Shown here: positions 11,406 through 23,200 of the stretch, piece by piece
Layout of the letters: every line of letters begins with the position of its first letter
Position numbering within the stretch: the first letter of the stretch is position 1
DNA from: Pratylenchus scribneri
Taxonomy: Eukaryota > Nematoda > Chromadorea > Rhabditida > Pratylenchidae
Direction of reading: 5' to 3'
DNA length: 64,000 bases
NCBI GenBank assembly: GCA_030063045.1
Contig: JAQSEB010000164.1
Span: 372,001-436,000, forward strand
The notes under the pieces: model-generated
Told to the model about the DNA's origin: nothing
Seen by the model: the letters and a program-made list of their open reading frames with translations, nothing else
Databases searched by the model: none
Made by a program: the position numbers and the translations under genes

Positions 11406-14400
11406 ATGACAAAAAATAAAATGGTTTTCATTTTATTCGCTTTAATTTGCATTTATGTGGCAAAGAGCGCACTTGCTATGGATAATACAAATGATGAATT
11501 TCAAAAACGGATTCATAAAATGTCGATAAGAGAACAAAATCAAATTAGAGCTGAAAATCAAGCGTCAATAAGAAGACAAAACAATATTACTCCTAAAATT
11601 GAATCCGACAAAGACTTATGGCTGGATGAACAAGAACAACTTACAGCGAAAATGGCACAAAGAAATCTAATTGGTATAGAAGGGGGGAAATAATTGAATG
11701 GCTAAAATTTATAAATTTTTGGAAAAGTCGTAATTTATTATTATATATTTTTCAAATTTAATTATTTCACAATAATTAATTGTAAAATTCAAGGCAATAT
11801 TTTTAATAATTATATTTTGTTATTACTAAAAAATAATAAGCAAAATTTTGCATTTTTTTGAATAAAAATGAATTAATTTTTAAAGAAAATAAGAGCTATT
11901 TGAATTTTTTTTCTTAATAAAAATAGCGTGATTATATTTTGTAAATTATTGTTCATAATTTTTCAACAAAAATGATTTTTTCATAAAATTGAAAATTATA
12001 AATTTTATTAGTATCAAGCATCAGGCCTATTGGAGAAAATGTGCCCATACATCCGGAAAATCCTACTTTTTTGAAATTATCAGAAGATTCTTCTATCAGA
12101 ACCAGTTTTAAAAAGGGATCCATCAAAGTGGATGCTGAAAATATTCCAATTGATTCAATTAGGAAAATTGGAGAAAATATACCTTCGGGAGGCACAATTA
12201 GTTTCTCAATTAGAAGTAACAAAGATAAACCAAATGCTGAAAAAAATAAATCTGCTGAAGAATTTCATGATGAGCAAATTTGTACAATTGATATAGCGAA
12301 AAGAGGGCGTAAGTTAAAAATTTGAATGAAAGTAAAAATTTTAAAAATGATTTATTTAAATGAATTTTCAAATAATTTAATTCTTTTTTTAGATTTATTG
12401 AAAAAATTTATTTCAAATTAATATTTTAACTGGTTTTAAAATTTATAGTTTTTTACAGCAATTTATCAAAATGGTTATCGCTTCCATTTTGAATCGCTTT
12501 ATCAATTAATTGGGTAATAGTTGACTTTAGTCCACACCTTTTTTGAAAAAAAAATTTTATTTTATTTTTCGCTAAAAACATGTATTTTTGGGTTTTCGAT
12601 GATGAGGAATCCGAATTTGAAATTTATTTTTCATTAACTTTATTGGTTGAACCAGTATAGATTTACAAATCGGTTTCAAAAACTTTGTTATTTTGGGACA
12701 TATTATATATCATTCGACGTGTTTTGATGAGCTGATCACGAATCTGTAATCCGTTTTGCATAAAACCTAAAAATAAAAAAAATTGGCCATTTAAAATTTC
12801 GTAAGATGTTTAGGTGCACGCATGACTAAAATGGTAATACCTTTTTTGCTTTTATTATGCTAAACAAATAGAAGATTCAAGCTTAGCTCATCGAGGCGCA
12901 TCGAATGAGCTATATTTGATGTAAAAATTTTTCACAAAAATTAACATTTTTTAATTACAGGGCCCCCTAAAACTTCACATGTTGTTAGTAAAAGCATTCG
13001 AAAAAAAATTCCTAAAGAAAATTTGCCAGAAATAAATATGGAAGAAAGCAGTGACAACGAATCTGTGCAAGAAATTCCTGCCATGCCTTCCCATGTACAG
13101 CCAAGGATAAGGGATAATCAAGGATTAAATTATGATGATGAATATTACTTCAAGGCATTGCCGCTCAGAGAAATGGATAAAGAATTAGCCAATCCACATG
13201 GATGGTTAGGAAATTTTGTGATCAATGCATATTTGCATTTGATAACCCGAGACAGGGACGATGTGAGATTTGTACCGGGCGAAATTATCACAACTTTTTG
13301 GCAAAAAGAGGTGATTAGGCCTGATTGGGTGCAACATCAAATTGAACAAGAAAGCAGCATCCAAGAAGTCCAATTTTGGTTAATTCCAGCAAATTTGTAC
13401 GGGAAACATTGGGCATTGACAGTTTTTGAAGTGGACAAATATGTGGTCTTTTGCGATTCGTTAAATAAGGGCCAAGATACAGCTGAAAATATGGCATTCA
13501 AAACAGCCCTCTTTAAATTTTTTATAAATTTTTATGCTAAATTTAAGATGCATTTGAATATGCATCGAGTTTTATGGATAAATAGAGCAGATATTCCAAT
13601 TCAAACCAATTCATGGGATTGTGGGGTATTTCTTTTGATGTACGCAGAACAAATTATAATGAATGGTGATATTTCGACACCTTTTCACTTCACTCAAGAT
13701 GCAATACCAGAATGCCGAGCCAAAATTTATCGAGAATTATTGGAACAGCGTTTGTAAGATTATAAAAGATAATTGAATGAAAATGATTAATCAAATTGAA
13801 TTTTTTTTAAATTAATATGTTGGGTCTTCGGTATAATAACCAATAAGAAAGAGGCAAATATTTATATTAATTATTTATTTATTTTATTAAATGTATGAAT
13901 GGAAATAAGATCGAAATAAATTAGTGTATAAATTGGACAATCTTAGTTGGGATTAACTAAAAATGACAAAGCAAACCATGGGAATTTGGGAAAGGATAAA
14001 ATGTCATTTGTGAAAGGTGGGAAAATCAATATGTCAATGTTCTTTCGAAATGCATCCTATTTCCCATTTGATCATATCCCGAATCCAGGGCTGCCAGAAT
14101 GTACCGCTACAGGGGGGGGGGGGGCACCCCCTTTTGTGCCCCCCGAGCCGAGTTGCCCCCCAAATGCCCCCTTTTGATTTTTTGTTTTCCCCAAATGGAT
14201 CATTTTTAGTTAAAATTTTTCGCTTCGCGACCATCTTTTGGTCTAATTTTTCGCTGCGCGACCATTATTGGCAAAAATTTGCGCATTTTTGGCACTTTTA
14301 AAAATGCCCCCCAAAATGCCCCCTTTTTTACCGAAAATGCCCCTAAATGCCCCTTTTTTTCCCGAAATGCCCACCCCCTAACTGAAAAACCATCTGGCAG

Positions 14401-17400
14401 CCTTGTCCCGAATATAATGCTATATTTTTATTAAAATTATTTAGTCCTGAAGAGATAACAACAACTGCTGTTTCAATTCGTCCTACGCAAATAGCCCAAA
14501 GAATGGAAAAAGAACAATTTATCAGAGAAATGGGAGAAACTCAATCAATCAGAGCAATGAAAGAAATTCAATCAATTAAACCTCTTAAACAAAAATATGA
14601 ATCGAAAAGAGCAATGGAAATAGATGAAAACCAATCTCATGAATCAATGGGATCTGGAATTAGCGGTTCAATTCGGCCTTTGGATAAATTGCAAAATGAA
14701 TCGATAAGAAAAAAGACAAAAATGGAAAGTGGAATAATTCAAGCATCAATCAGACCAACTGTGGAAATTCAAAGTGGCCCAATCAGTCAAACTTGGGTAT
14801 TGCCTGAATCAATCAGACCAACTGGGGAAATTCAAAGTGGCCCAATCAGTCAAACTTGGGTATTGCCTGAATCAATCAGACCAACTGATGAAATTCAAAG
14901 TGGCCCAATCAGTCAAACTTGGGTATTGCCTGAATCAATCAGACCAACTGATGAAATTCAAAGTAGCCCAATCAGTCAAACTTGGGTATTGCCTGAATCA
15001 ATCAGACCAACTGATGAAATTCAAAGTGGCCCAATCAGTCAAACTTGGGTATTGCCTGAATCAATCAGACCAACTGATGAAATTCAAAGTAGCCCAATCA
15101 GTCAAACTTGGGTATTGCCTGAATCAATCAGAAAAACTGGGGAAATTCAAAGTAGCCTAGTCAATCGTACTGGGGAAATGTCTGGATCAATCAGATCAAC
15201 CGGAAAAAAGCATGGATCAATTGGTCAGTAACATAAATTATGTCATTTTTCATATTATATTTCTCTCATTATCGCAGTATATATTACAGATAATCAAGCA
15301 GATTACTGAGCATTGAGCAATAATTTAATATTTAAAATTTTTCAGCAGCAAAATATGTAAAAAATGAATATGGAGGATACTTTCTTGTTCATTATGGATA
15401 CATTTATTTGAATGCCAAAAATTTTGTTTCTAGAAGTAAAAGTCGCGGATTATGGATGTGTGAAGAAAGAGAAACAGCAAATTGTATGGGAGAAGTGAAA
15501 GTGGAAAATAATAATATAATCGTCAGAAAACAGCATAATAATCATCCACTTTCCAAAAAACTAAAAGGATTGCTGACATATGCACATTTTAAAGGTACAA
15601 TTAAAATTAGTATATTATAAGATTTGGTATTGAAAATAAGAAATTTGACTATATAAACATATTGATTGCGAATGAATATTTCGATATTAACATTATCTTA
15701 GTAACACCAACACCTTATTTTACTAAATTGTTTAAAAATTTTGAATCGATTTGCAAAAATTGAGAAATAACACCCAAATCATTATTAAATCTAATTTATT
15801 AGTCGTCAAGAGAAATAATAATGGCTAAAATTAAATTGAAAATTTGATATATTATATATATTATTTTATTTAATAGATTCAATTACGGAGGAGAATTATC
15901 AAATTTTGCCGGATGGTAAAAGAATGTATGTGGATGGATTCGTCTATTTTAGAGAATTGAACACCAATTACTCAAGTCGTAATAGAATTTATCTTGTTTG
16001 TGCAGAAAGTTCCACAGGATGCCGAGGCAGAGCGATTATCGAAAATGAACAAATTGAAGTTACTATTCCACATACTCATAAGGGCATTGAACACGGTAAT
16101 ACAAAAATTTAATAGGATAAAATTTTTATTTATTAGTTATAAAAAAACCTTTAAAAATTCTTTAATTATTAATTGTGTATCAAATTATTAAGGAAAAACT
16201 TGAAAAATTGTCAATTTGTATAAAAAAATTTGGAAAGTATCCAATTTTTTTTTATCTAAAATTTCAATGCAATGCAAACTATTTTTCAAAAATGAAAGAT
16301 TTTCAGACAGTTACGATTTAATTTCGGACATTTCCAATCCAATCCATTATATATGTTACAAGCAAAAGTGAAAATATATGTATTAGCGGCATAACTGAAA
16401 TTCACAATCAAGCAAAACTGAATTTACCTAGGTAAAACTGAAATTTCTATCACGACAATCAAGTGTCAAGCGCAAAATTTTCTATGATGCTGCAGAAAGC
16501 AGCGATATCAATTAGGACCGAAGGTTCAAGCCCCGGTCCTAATTCCTCAGTGGCGGAAGCTGCTAAATCGCTAGGGAAGTGAAAAAAACTTTCTAGAGAA
16601 TTTTTTGCGCAGCGGCAAAATTTTCTTTCCATCGACTGAGGGAAATTCAACGCTAACCCACAACGCAAATTCTTTATTGCAATTTGCGATTTATTCGGAC
16701 CATTCTTGCTTTGTGCATTAAATAATCTGCAATGCAGCAGAAAGCAATGATATCAATTGGGACCGAAATTTCATATATTATTCCTCAAATAGTTAGAGAA
16801 ATAATTTAATTAAAATGCTCATAATTTTCAATTAATAAATTAGGTGAATTAAAAAAAATATTAATTGCTTAGGTGCTGGGAATTTGGTACAATATGCAAA
16901 ACATGAATTCGGTGGTTATTATATGCTTAATGATGGCTTTGTTTATGAAAAGCAAGCAAATGAAGAATGGATTTGCGAGGAGCATAAAAAAGATCCACCT
17001 TGCTTGGCAAAGGCAATTGTCGACAGAAATAATCGTATCATTTACACAAGCGGGGAGCATAACCATGAAAGGTACTCAAATAGTACTTGTATATAGTTTT
17101 CATGATATCAGAATTTTGTTAATGATATTATAGTAAAAAAGGTATCATTAAAATGATAGGATTTTGATAGAGGCAAATATCACTATTATATTATATCATT
17201 ATCACTATAATTATCAGAATAATTATCATATTTTATTTAACATTTTCAATAATAAAAAATTGTCTAGCAAATAGTAAATTTCATTTCAATTTGAAATAGA
17301 TAAGATAAAATAATTATTCATTAGTATAAATAATTTATGGGAATTTTTTTACGTAGCATTCGGTGTGATTGGGAGAAATTTATTTTTATGGATTTTAAAT

Positions 17401-18816
17401 TAAAATCCCGCATATAATAAATAACATAATGTACAAAATAGAAAAAATTAAGTAGCAAAATTATAAAATATATTTCATATCAAATAAACCGTACGGGGTC
17501 AAGTCCTGAATAGACAAAGGGCAGTGCAAATGTGGTCATATTCTGAATAGTGCAAATGTGGGCGTTTTCGACTTATAATAAATCAGAAACCGGTTTTAGA
17601 CCCTACAAACCTTATACCATTTTGTAGATCTCATCGATACGCATCGAATGGTATATATTTTGTCATGGTTTGGTCAAAATAAAATAGTATTAAATAATTT
17701 TTCCAGTCTTTTGTTTTAAACTTTTCAATTTTAGCCTAAATAATGACGAATTATATACCATTTGATGCGTCTCGATGAGATCTACAAAATGGTATAAGGT
17801 TTGTAGGGTCTAAAACCGGTTTCTGATTTATTTTAAGTCGAAAAAGCCCACATTTGCACTATTCAGAATATGACCACATTTGCACTATTCAGGAGTTGAC
17901 ATAGCACCCAAATAAACAAATAAAAATCAATGGCCTATTCATAAAAATTGAAAATATTAAAAAATTAAATGACAAACTCCAGAAAACTTAACCAATTAAA
18001 ATTAAACATAAAGCCAATAGAAGAGTTAATAGAAGGGAAAAGAAATAAATAAAATAAAATTCTTAAAAATGTTTATCATTTTGATACTAAAATTATCATT
18101 ATTTGCTCCATAAAAGTATATAATTATTTTATTTTAAAAAATGACTTTTTTCGAGAGACAATCTGAATTTTAAGGGTGAGAGTAATGAATAACTGTCATT
18201 AAGAATATTTATTAAACTATTCCTTCCCCCTTTTTGATATCAAATGCGCGACCTTATCCCGTTGGAGGGATATGCTGGTCAAAATGGATGGGACGAACTT
18301 TCAGCAGAAAATAAATCAAATACAGAACCGCACAAATCAATTACACATGATGGCTACACATATTATCGTGATGGAAAAAGTTTAGATAACAAGCAGTATT
18401 ACCATTGCAAGTACAATTATATTACAAAGTGAGATCTCGATTTCTTTTTAAAATATTGGAATAATAATTGGGGTTAATCGTTAATTCGATAATTGTAATA
18501 TAAAATTAGAAAAAATAATATAATTTTTAGGGCCTAGACAAACTAATTTTTCAAAAATGATTAATTATTAAACAATAATCATATTATTATTTTTAATTTC
18601 TTTATATTATTTACCCTTACTCTGAGAATTTAACAACATCTCATAGTCATGAGAGAATAAGAAAAAATTGTATATTTTTAATTAGGAAATCATAAATTTT
18701 AAATAAATTATTTTCAAATTTTAATCAGATTAATTGTGGAGAAATGTATGGGCCGAGCAATTGTCAGAGATGGTCTGATCAATGTTACAGGAAGGCATAA
18801 TCATGAAAGAAATTAA
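11406..18816 (+). CDS. Gene A: secreted Ulp1 (C48) protease with SIR repeats and four FLYWCH fingers
   Basis: Modelled exons: 11406-11673, 12012-12308, 12961-13753, 14445-15223, 15346-15594, 15877-16095, 16873-17071, 18237-18428, 18729-18816; 3084 nt (1027 aa), frames consistent. Order: signal peptide and leader copied from the astacin gene (1-89), SIR-containing linker, Ulp1/SENP cysteine protease (about 265-450), SIR region with 21-residue repeats (452-712), four FLYWCH zinc fingers (715-1027). The protease keeps catalytic His (KHWAL), Asp (FCDSL), oxyanion Gln and Cys (QTNSWDCGVF). The apparent stop at 13755 lies in the donor GTAAGA. The exon starting at 18237 has no AG acceptor. Ulp1 enzymes cleave SUMO or related modifiers; FLYWCH fingers bind DNA or protein. 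A nuclear-type enzyme with a secretion signal suggests export to act in host cells; that is inference. Confidence 0.75.
14085..14405. mobile_element. hAT-like MITE in gene A intron 3
   Basis: Ends CCAGGGCTGCCAGA and TCTGGCAGCCTTG form imperfect inverted repeats. TCCCGAAT flanks both sides exactly (14077-14084 and 14406-14413), an 8-bp duplication typical of hAT. The interior is rich in CCCCC and TGCCCC runs and has no transposase. Confidence 0.8.
14746..15186 (+). repeat. 63-bp coding repeat (21-residue SIRPT unit)
   Basis: Seven units of 63 bp starting at 14746, 14809, 14872, 14935, 14998, 15061 and 15124, the last one diverged. Each encodes Ser-Ile-Arg-Pro-Thr, an acidic pair and Gln-Thr-Trp-Val-Leu-Pro. 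The units are nearly identical in DNA, so they amplified recently or are kept uniform by gene conversion. Gene B has no such block at the same place. Confidence 0.95.
17498..17897. mobile_element. Long inverted-repeat element in gene A intron 7
   Basis: An almost complete palindrome of about 400 bp. AGTGCAAATGTGG, AAATCAGAAACCGGTTTTAG and ACCTTATACCATTTTGTAG on the left reappear reverse-complemented on the right. It would fold into a long hairpin when transcribed. No coding capacity; the target duplication is unclear. Confidence 0.8.
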
Positions 18817-18892
18817 TTTTATGATAAATTAAATTTGTTATAAAATTTTTCTATTTATATGTTATTTTTAATCTATGAAGATGATAAAAAAA

Positions 18893-19335
18893 CAGAGGTC
18901 CCAGATGTACTTTTTTAAAAGATTTGTACTTTTTTCGAAGGTCAAATCTTTGAAAATAAAAATGTACTTTTTAAAAAGATTTGTACTTTTTTTTGACTTT
19001 GGTGTACTTTTTGTACTTTTTTTCACAAAATCATAAAAAAATCGTAAAATTTTTGGCTGCGCGGCTATTTTTGGCTTAAATTTTTCGCTGCGCGGCCATT
19101 CTTGGCTCAAATTTCTTATTTGCGACAAGAAAAATTTTAAAAATTTCTTTTCAAAAACAAATGATCTTGGTTCTGGATGATCCCTGGTTGATCATTTATG
19201 ATAAAAAAAATATAATTAAAAAATTTTAATCAATTTATATTAGCTTAAAACGAAAATCTTTTTTTGAAACCAAAAATTTTTTTTTCTTTTTCATGACCAA
19301 TGTACTTTTTTTGAAAAAAAAAATCTTGGCCTCTG
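18893..19335. mobile_element. hAT-like MITE downstream of gene A
   Basis: Ends CAGAGGTCCCAGATGTACTT and AAAATCTTGGCCTCTG pair as terminal inverted repeats. TAAAAAAA flanks both sides (18885-18892, 19336-19343), an 8-bp duplication, though low in complexity. It is a relative of the 21622-21957 element: both carry a TGTACTTT run and 'ctgcgcggctatttttgg'. The rest of 18817-20221 is AT-rich without a gene. Confidence 0.75.
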
Positions 19336-20221
19336 TAAAAAAAGAAAATAATATGAAAAATTTTGAAAATAGGATTAACTTCCCATTGTCTGAGTATTCA
19401 TTCTTTTACGTAAATTCCTTTTACGGATCAACATTTTTGAGATCTGAATTATATAGACTTTCATGTGCTAATGTGCTAAATTTAATTATTAATTTAAGCA
19501 TAAACAAGAATTGACTTTCTAAAAAAGATATTTTTCTATAGTTTGTATAGAATATTGGTAATTCATTAATGAATATAATGTCGCTAAATGGGCGAAAATT
19601 GATTGAAGAAAATGGAATTTTGATGAAATTGATAAATAAATATATTATTTCCATTATAGCTCATTCCATCAATTTTCATTTTTTTGGGGCTCCACACCTT
19701 ATTTTAAATCAACTTTCCCTATTCCCTTAATTTCCTTTCATTTTATTCTGATAAAATCCATTTTCAATGCAAATTACACCTGATTTTGATATATTTTATT
19801 TGGCGATTGAAAAACTTGAATAAAAGAAAAGGAAAACTTTTAAAAATTACAAGTTAAATGCAAAATGGGAAAGCATTAAATCGCACAGTTTTGGGCTAAA
19901 ATCATTCCAAAAAACACCAAAAAAGGGTGAAAAATTGTTTATATAGAGAATATTTTTTAAATCCATTAATTACATTTTAGAACAAATCATTTAAATTTGA
20001 GTAATTTTTTGTTAACTGGTAAATGGATTTAAAATTATATAAAATTATAAGAAAATTTAACTCATAATTTCTTTTACTTTCAACAATAAAATTAATTTCA
20101 AAAATTTTCCCACAAATAATAGAAATATTTTTATGTGAATTTGATTTAACATTTTTCTTTCACATTTCCTTTTTTAAAAAATTCGACTTTTTTCTCATCA
20201 ATTTTTCCACTATTTCTCCCA

Positions 20222-23200
20222 TCAATCCAAATGTCGAATACTCTCTTTTTTTTCTAATCCGCTATTCCCGGATTTGTCAGCATTTTTGAAATTTTCCAAA
20301 ATGTCCTCATTCATTCGTGTCTTTTTGTCATCGGTGTCCACTTTGAATCGGAATGAATAATCATCATCACGCTTGCTATTTTCATCCTAAATTAGAAAAC
20401 GACAATTTCGGGATTAATTGGGCATTCAAAATTCTTAAATAAAAAAAATCAATTTTTTTAAAAATTGTTTTACAGTTATTCGTGAATTCCTTTTAAATAA
20501 TCAATGAAATTAATTTCGTGAAAGCCCGATATTTATATTAAGTAATTTAATTATCGCAAATTATTATATAATTGAACTAATTTTTGTGTATTTTTTAAAA
20601 ATTTATCGTTTTTTTCCTATATTAAATTGTTTTTTAATTTATCGAAGGAATAAAGTTGCAACAGATTAATAAATTTTTAAAGATATATTTTTTTAACCAT
20701 ATGCGAAAACAAGAAATTCACAAAAAATGAAACACACTATTTTCTCCAGACAATCAAATGAAAGCTTTGAATTAAACAATTGAATATTCTAAGGCTGGGC
20801 TTTGGTTTAAGTTAGATTAGTGTTCTGGAAGGTATCTAACTTTTGTGCTCAATTTCTTCGGTGAAATAATTTGTTAATTTTAATTTTAGCGGATTTTCAT
20901 TTTTCGCCTAAACATATCTAAGATATTTATCTAAATTTCGTTCAACTCTCTAATTACAAATAATTAATTATCTTTATTCCTACCGTAAATGTATCTCTTG
21001 CAGATTCGTAGGCCACTTTTTCGCCATCAATGATTGTGTCATCGCCAGCAGAATGAGTTGAACTCTCTGTTGCCTTCTTACGAATGGATTTAGATTAGGG
21101 TTGCTCAAAGTCGGTTTTAAACCGAGGTTTCCGGTTTTCGGTTTTCCCGGTTTTCCAATGTCGGTTTTCGGTTTCGGTTTGAAAAAATTCTCGGTTTTCG
21201 GTTTCGGTTTTCCGGTTTTTCGGTTTTTGAAAAATGGTCAAAAAATTTTTGAAAAATTTAATTTTTCATAAAATTTCGCAAAAAATCAAAGAAAATTTAT
21301 TCACATATCACATAACCAATATTTTACTTCAATTTTTATTTATTCTTCTAGGTTTGCTTCAACAAAAAAGACCCAAAAGAGAAAATATTTCAAAAAAGCC
21401 CAACAGAGAAAAATTTTAGCCTAAATAATTCACAAAAAGAAGAATTTCTAATAAAAATGGCCCCGCAGGGAGAAAAATTAGAAAAGAAAGGTCATAAATG
21501 AAATAATTTATATTAAAAATGCCCGTTTAAGCAAAAAATTTCAGTTGAAAATGGTTTTGAATAAAAAATAGACCAAAAATTTTCTTGGAGAGTAAAATTA
21601 AAGGCAAAGATGGCCATAGAGCAGGGTTCTCAGATGTACTTTATTTAAAGATTTGTACTTTATTTGGGTCATTGTGTTACTTTATGTACTTTTTTTCATG
21701 AAATTATAAAAAAATGATAAAATTTTTCGCTGCGCGGCTATTTTTGGTCTAAATTTTTCGTCTTCGGCTCGAAAAATTGTAAAAATTTCTTCTCAAAAAG
21801 CATGTAATCTTAGTCCTGCTTGATAATCTCATGCTCATTTATAATAAAATTTTTTTTTTATCGATTTATATAGCTTAAAACGAAAATCTTTATTTTGACC
21901 CCTAAATCTTTATTTTCAAGGCCAGTGTACTTTTTTGAAAATAATCTGAGAACCCTGCCATAGAGTAAAAAATCAGACAAAAATAGACCCGAAAGGAAAA
22001 ATATTAAGCTAAAAATGATCCAAAAGATAATATTTTAAGCCTAAAAATGGCCCGTTAGGGAAAATTTTTAATTAAAAATAGTCGAATAAGGTAAAATTTT
22101 AACCAAAAATTGTCCCTCACGGTGAAAAATAAAAACCGAAAAACCGTCGGTTTGGACCCTCGGTTTTCGGTTTTCGCGGTTTTCGAACCTCGGTTTCGGT
22201 TTCGGTTTTTGGGCCAAAAAACCCGGTTTTCGGTTTCGGTTTCGGTTCGGTTAACCGACTTTGAGCAACCCTAATTTAGATGATGCCGACGGTCTTATTG
22301 AAACAGATGGCTCAATCACATTTTCATTTTTGGAGAATGCTGGTCGAATGCTTTTGCTTGGGTTGAATTCAAAATCTTCAGGAATAGTACTGAGTTTTGT
22401 TTCTTCACCCGAATCGTGTCGTATAATATTTTGTCGTTTTCTTATTGAATCGGCGTTCGAATTTGTTCGAATTGGTACGATTTTCTCTGACCCTGCAATC
22501 CGAATTGAAGCAGGAGGCGATGCAATGACATCTTTAGCCACTATTTTTATCGAATCATTGGTATTCGGCTTAGAGGTTGGTCGAATTGAAGCGGTCGGAT
22601 CTCCTTGGTTATTCGATGATTCCCTAAAGATTTATTTTATAGCTAATATTTTAAAGCTTAAAATTTTTTTTATTAATCTATAGATCTCCTTATTGATTTA
22701 TTATATAAATAATAAATCGCTTTAATATGGGATAATATTATACCGGATCTTATAAATTATTGCTACATCATTATCTTTATCGAAATTTTTAAATCTTTAT
22801 TTTTAAAATAGCCAAATATGGTCATCTTATATCGAGTTAAAATTTATAAGTATTATTTTTATTTCTAACATGTCTTTATAAAATTGATTTTTTATAAAAG
22901 GAACAATGTTCATCAAGAGAAATTAAAAATTTGCAATCAATATCTATGCTTGCTAAAATTTTCTTATTTTAAAATTCTTACAATTGATTGGCCATCAATT
23001 CCCGGTGTATCCTGGCTCGATATTCAGGTATGAAATTTTGAGTGAAAGTGAATATTGTGGAAATATTATTGCTCCTTATAATTTCATCAGCATACATCAA
23101 TAGGAACACACCACAATCCCATGAGTTCGTTTGGCGTGGAATATTAATTCTATTTATCCATTTAACTTGATTCATATTCAAATTCCCATAATTTAGATGG

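Noticed and set aside
13023..13757. Free-standing 244-residue Ulp1 gene
   Set aside because: The stop is part of a splice donor that is conserved in three paralogues, and the upstream and downstream exons join in phase.
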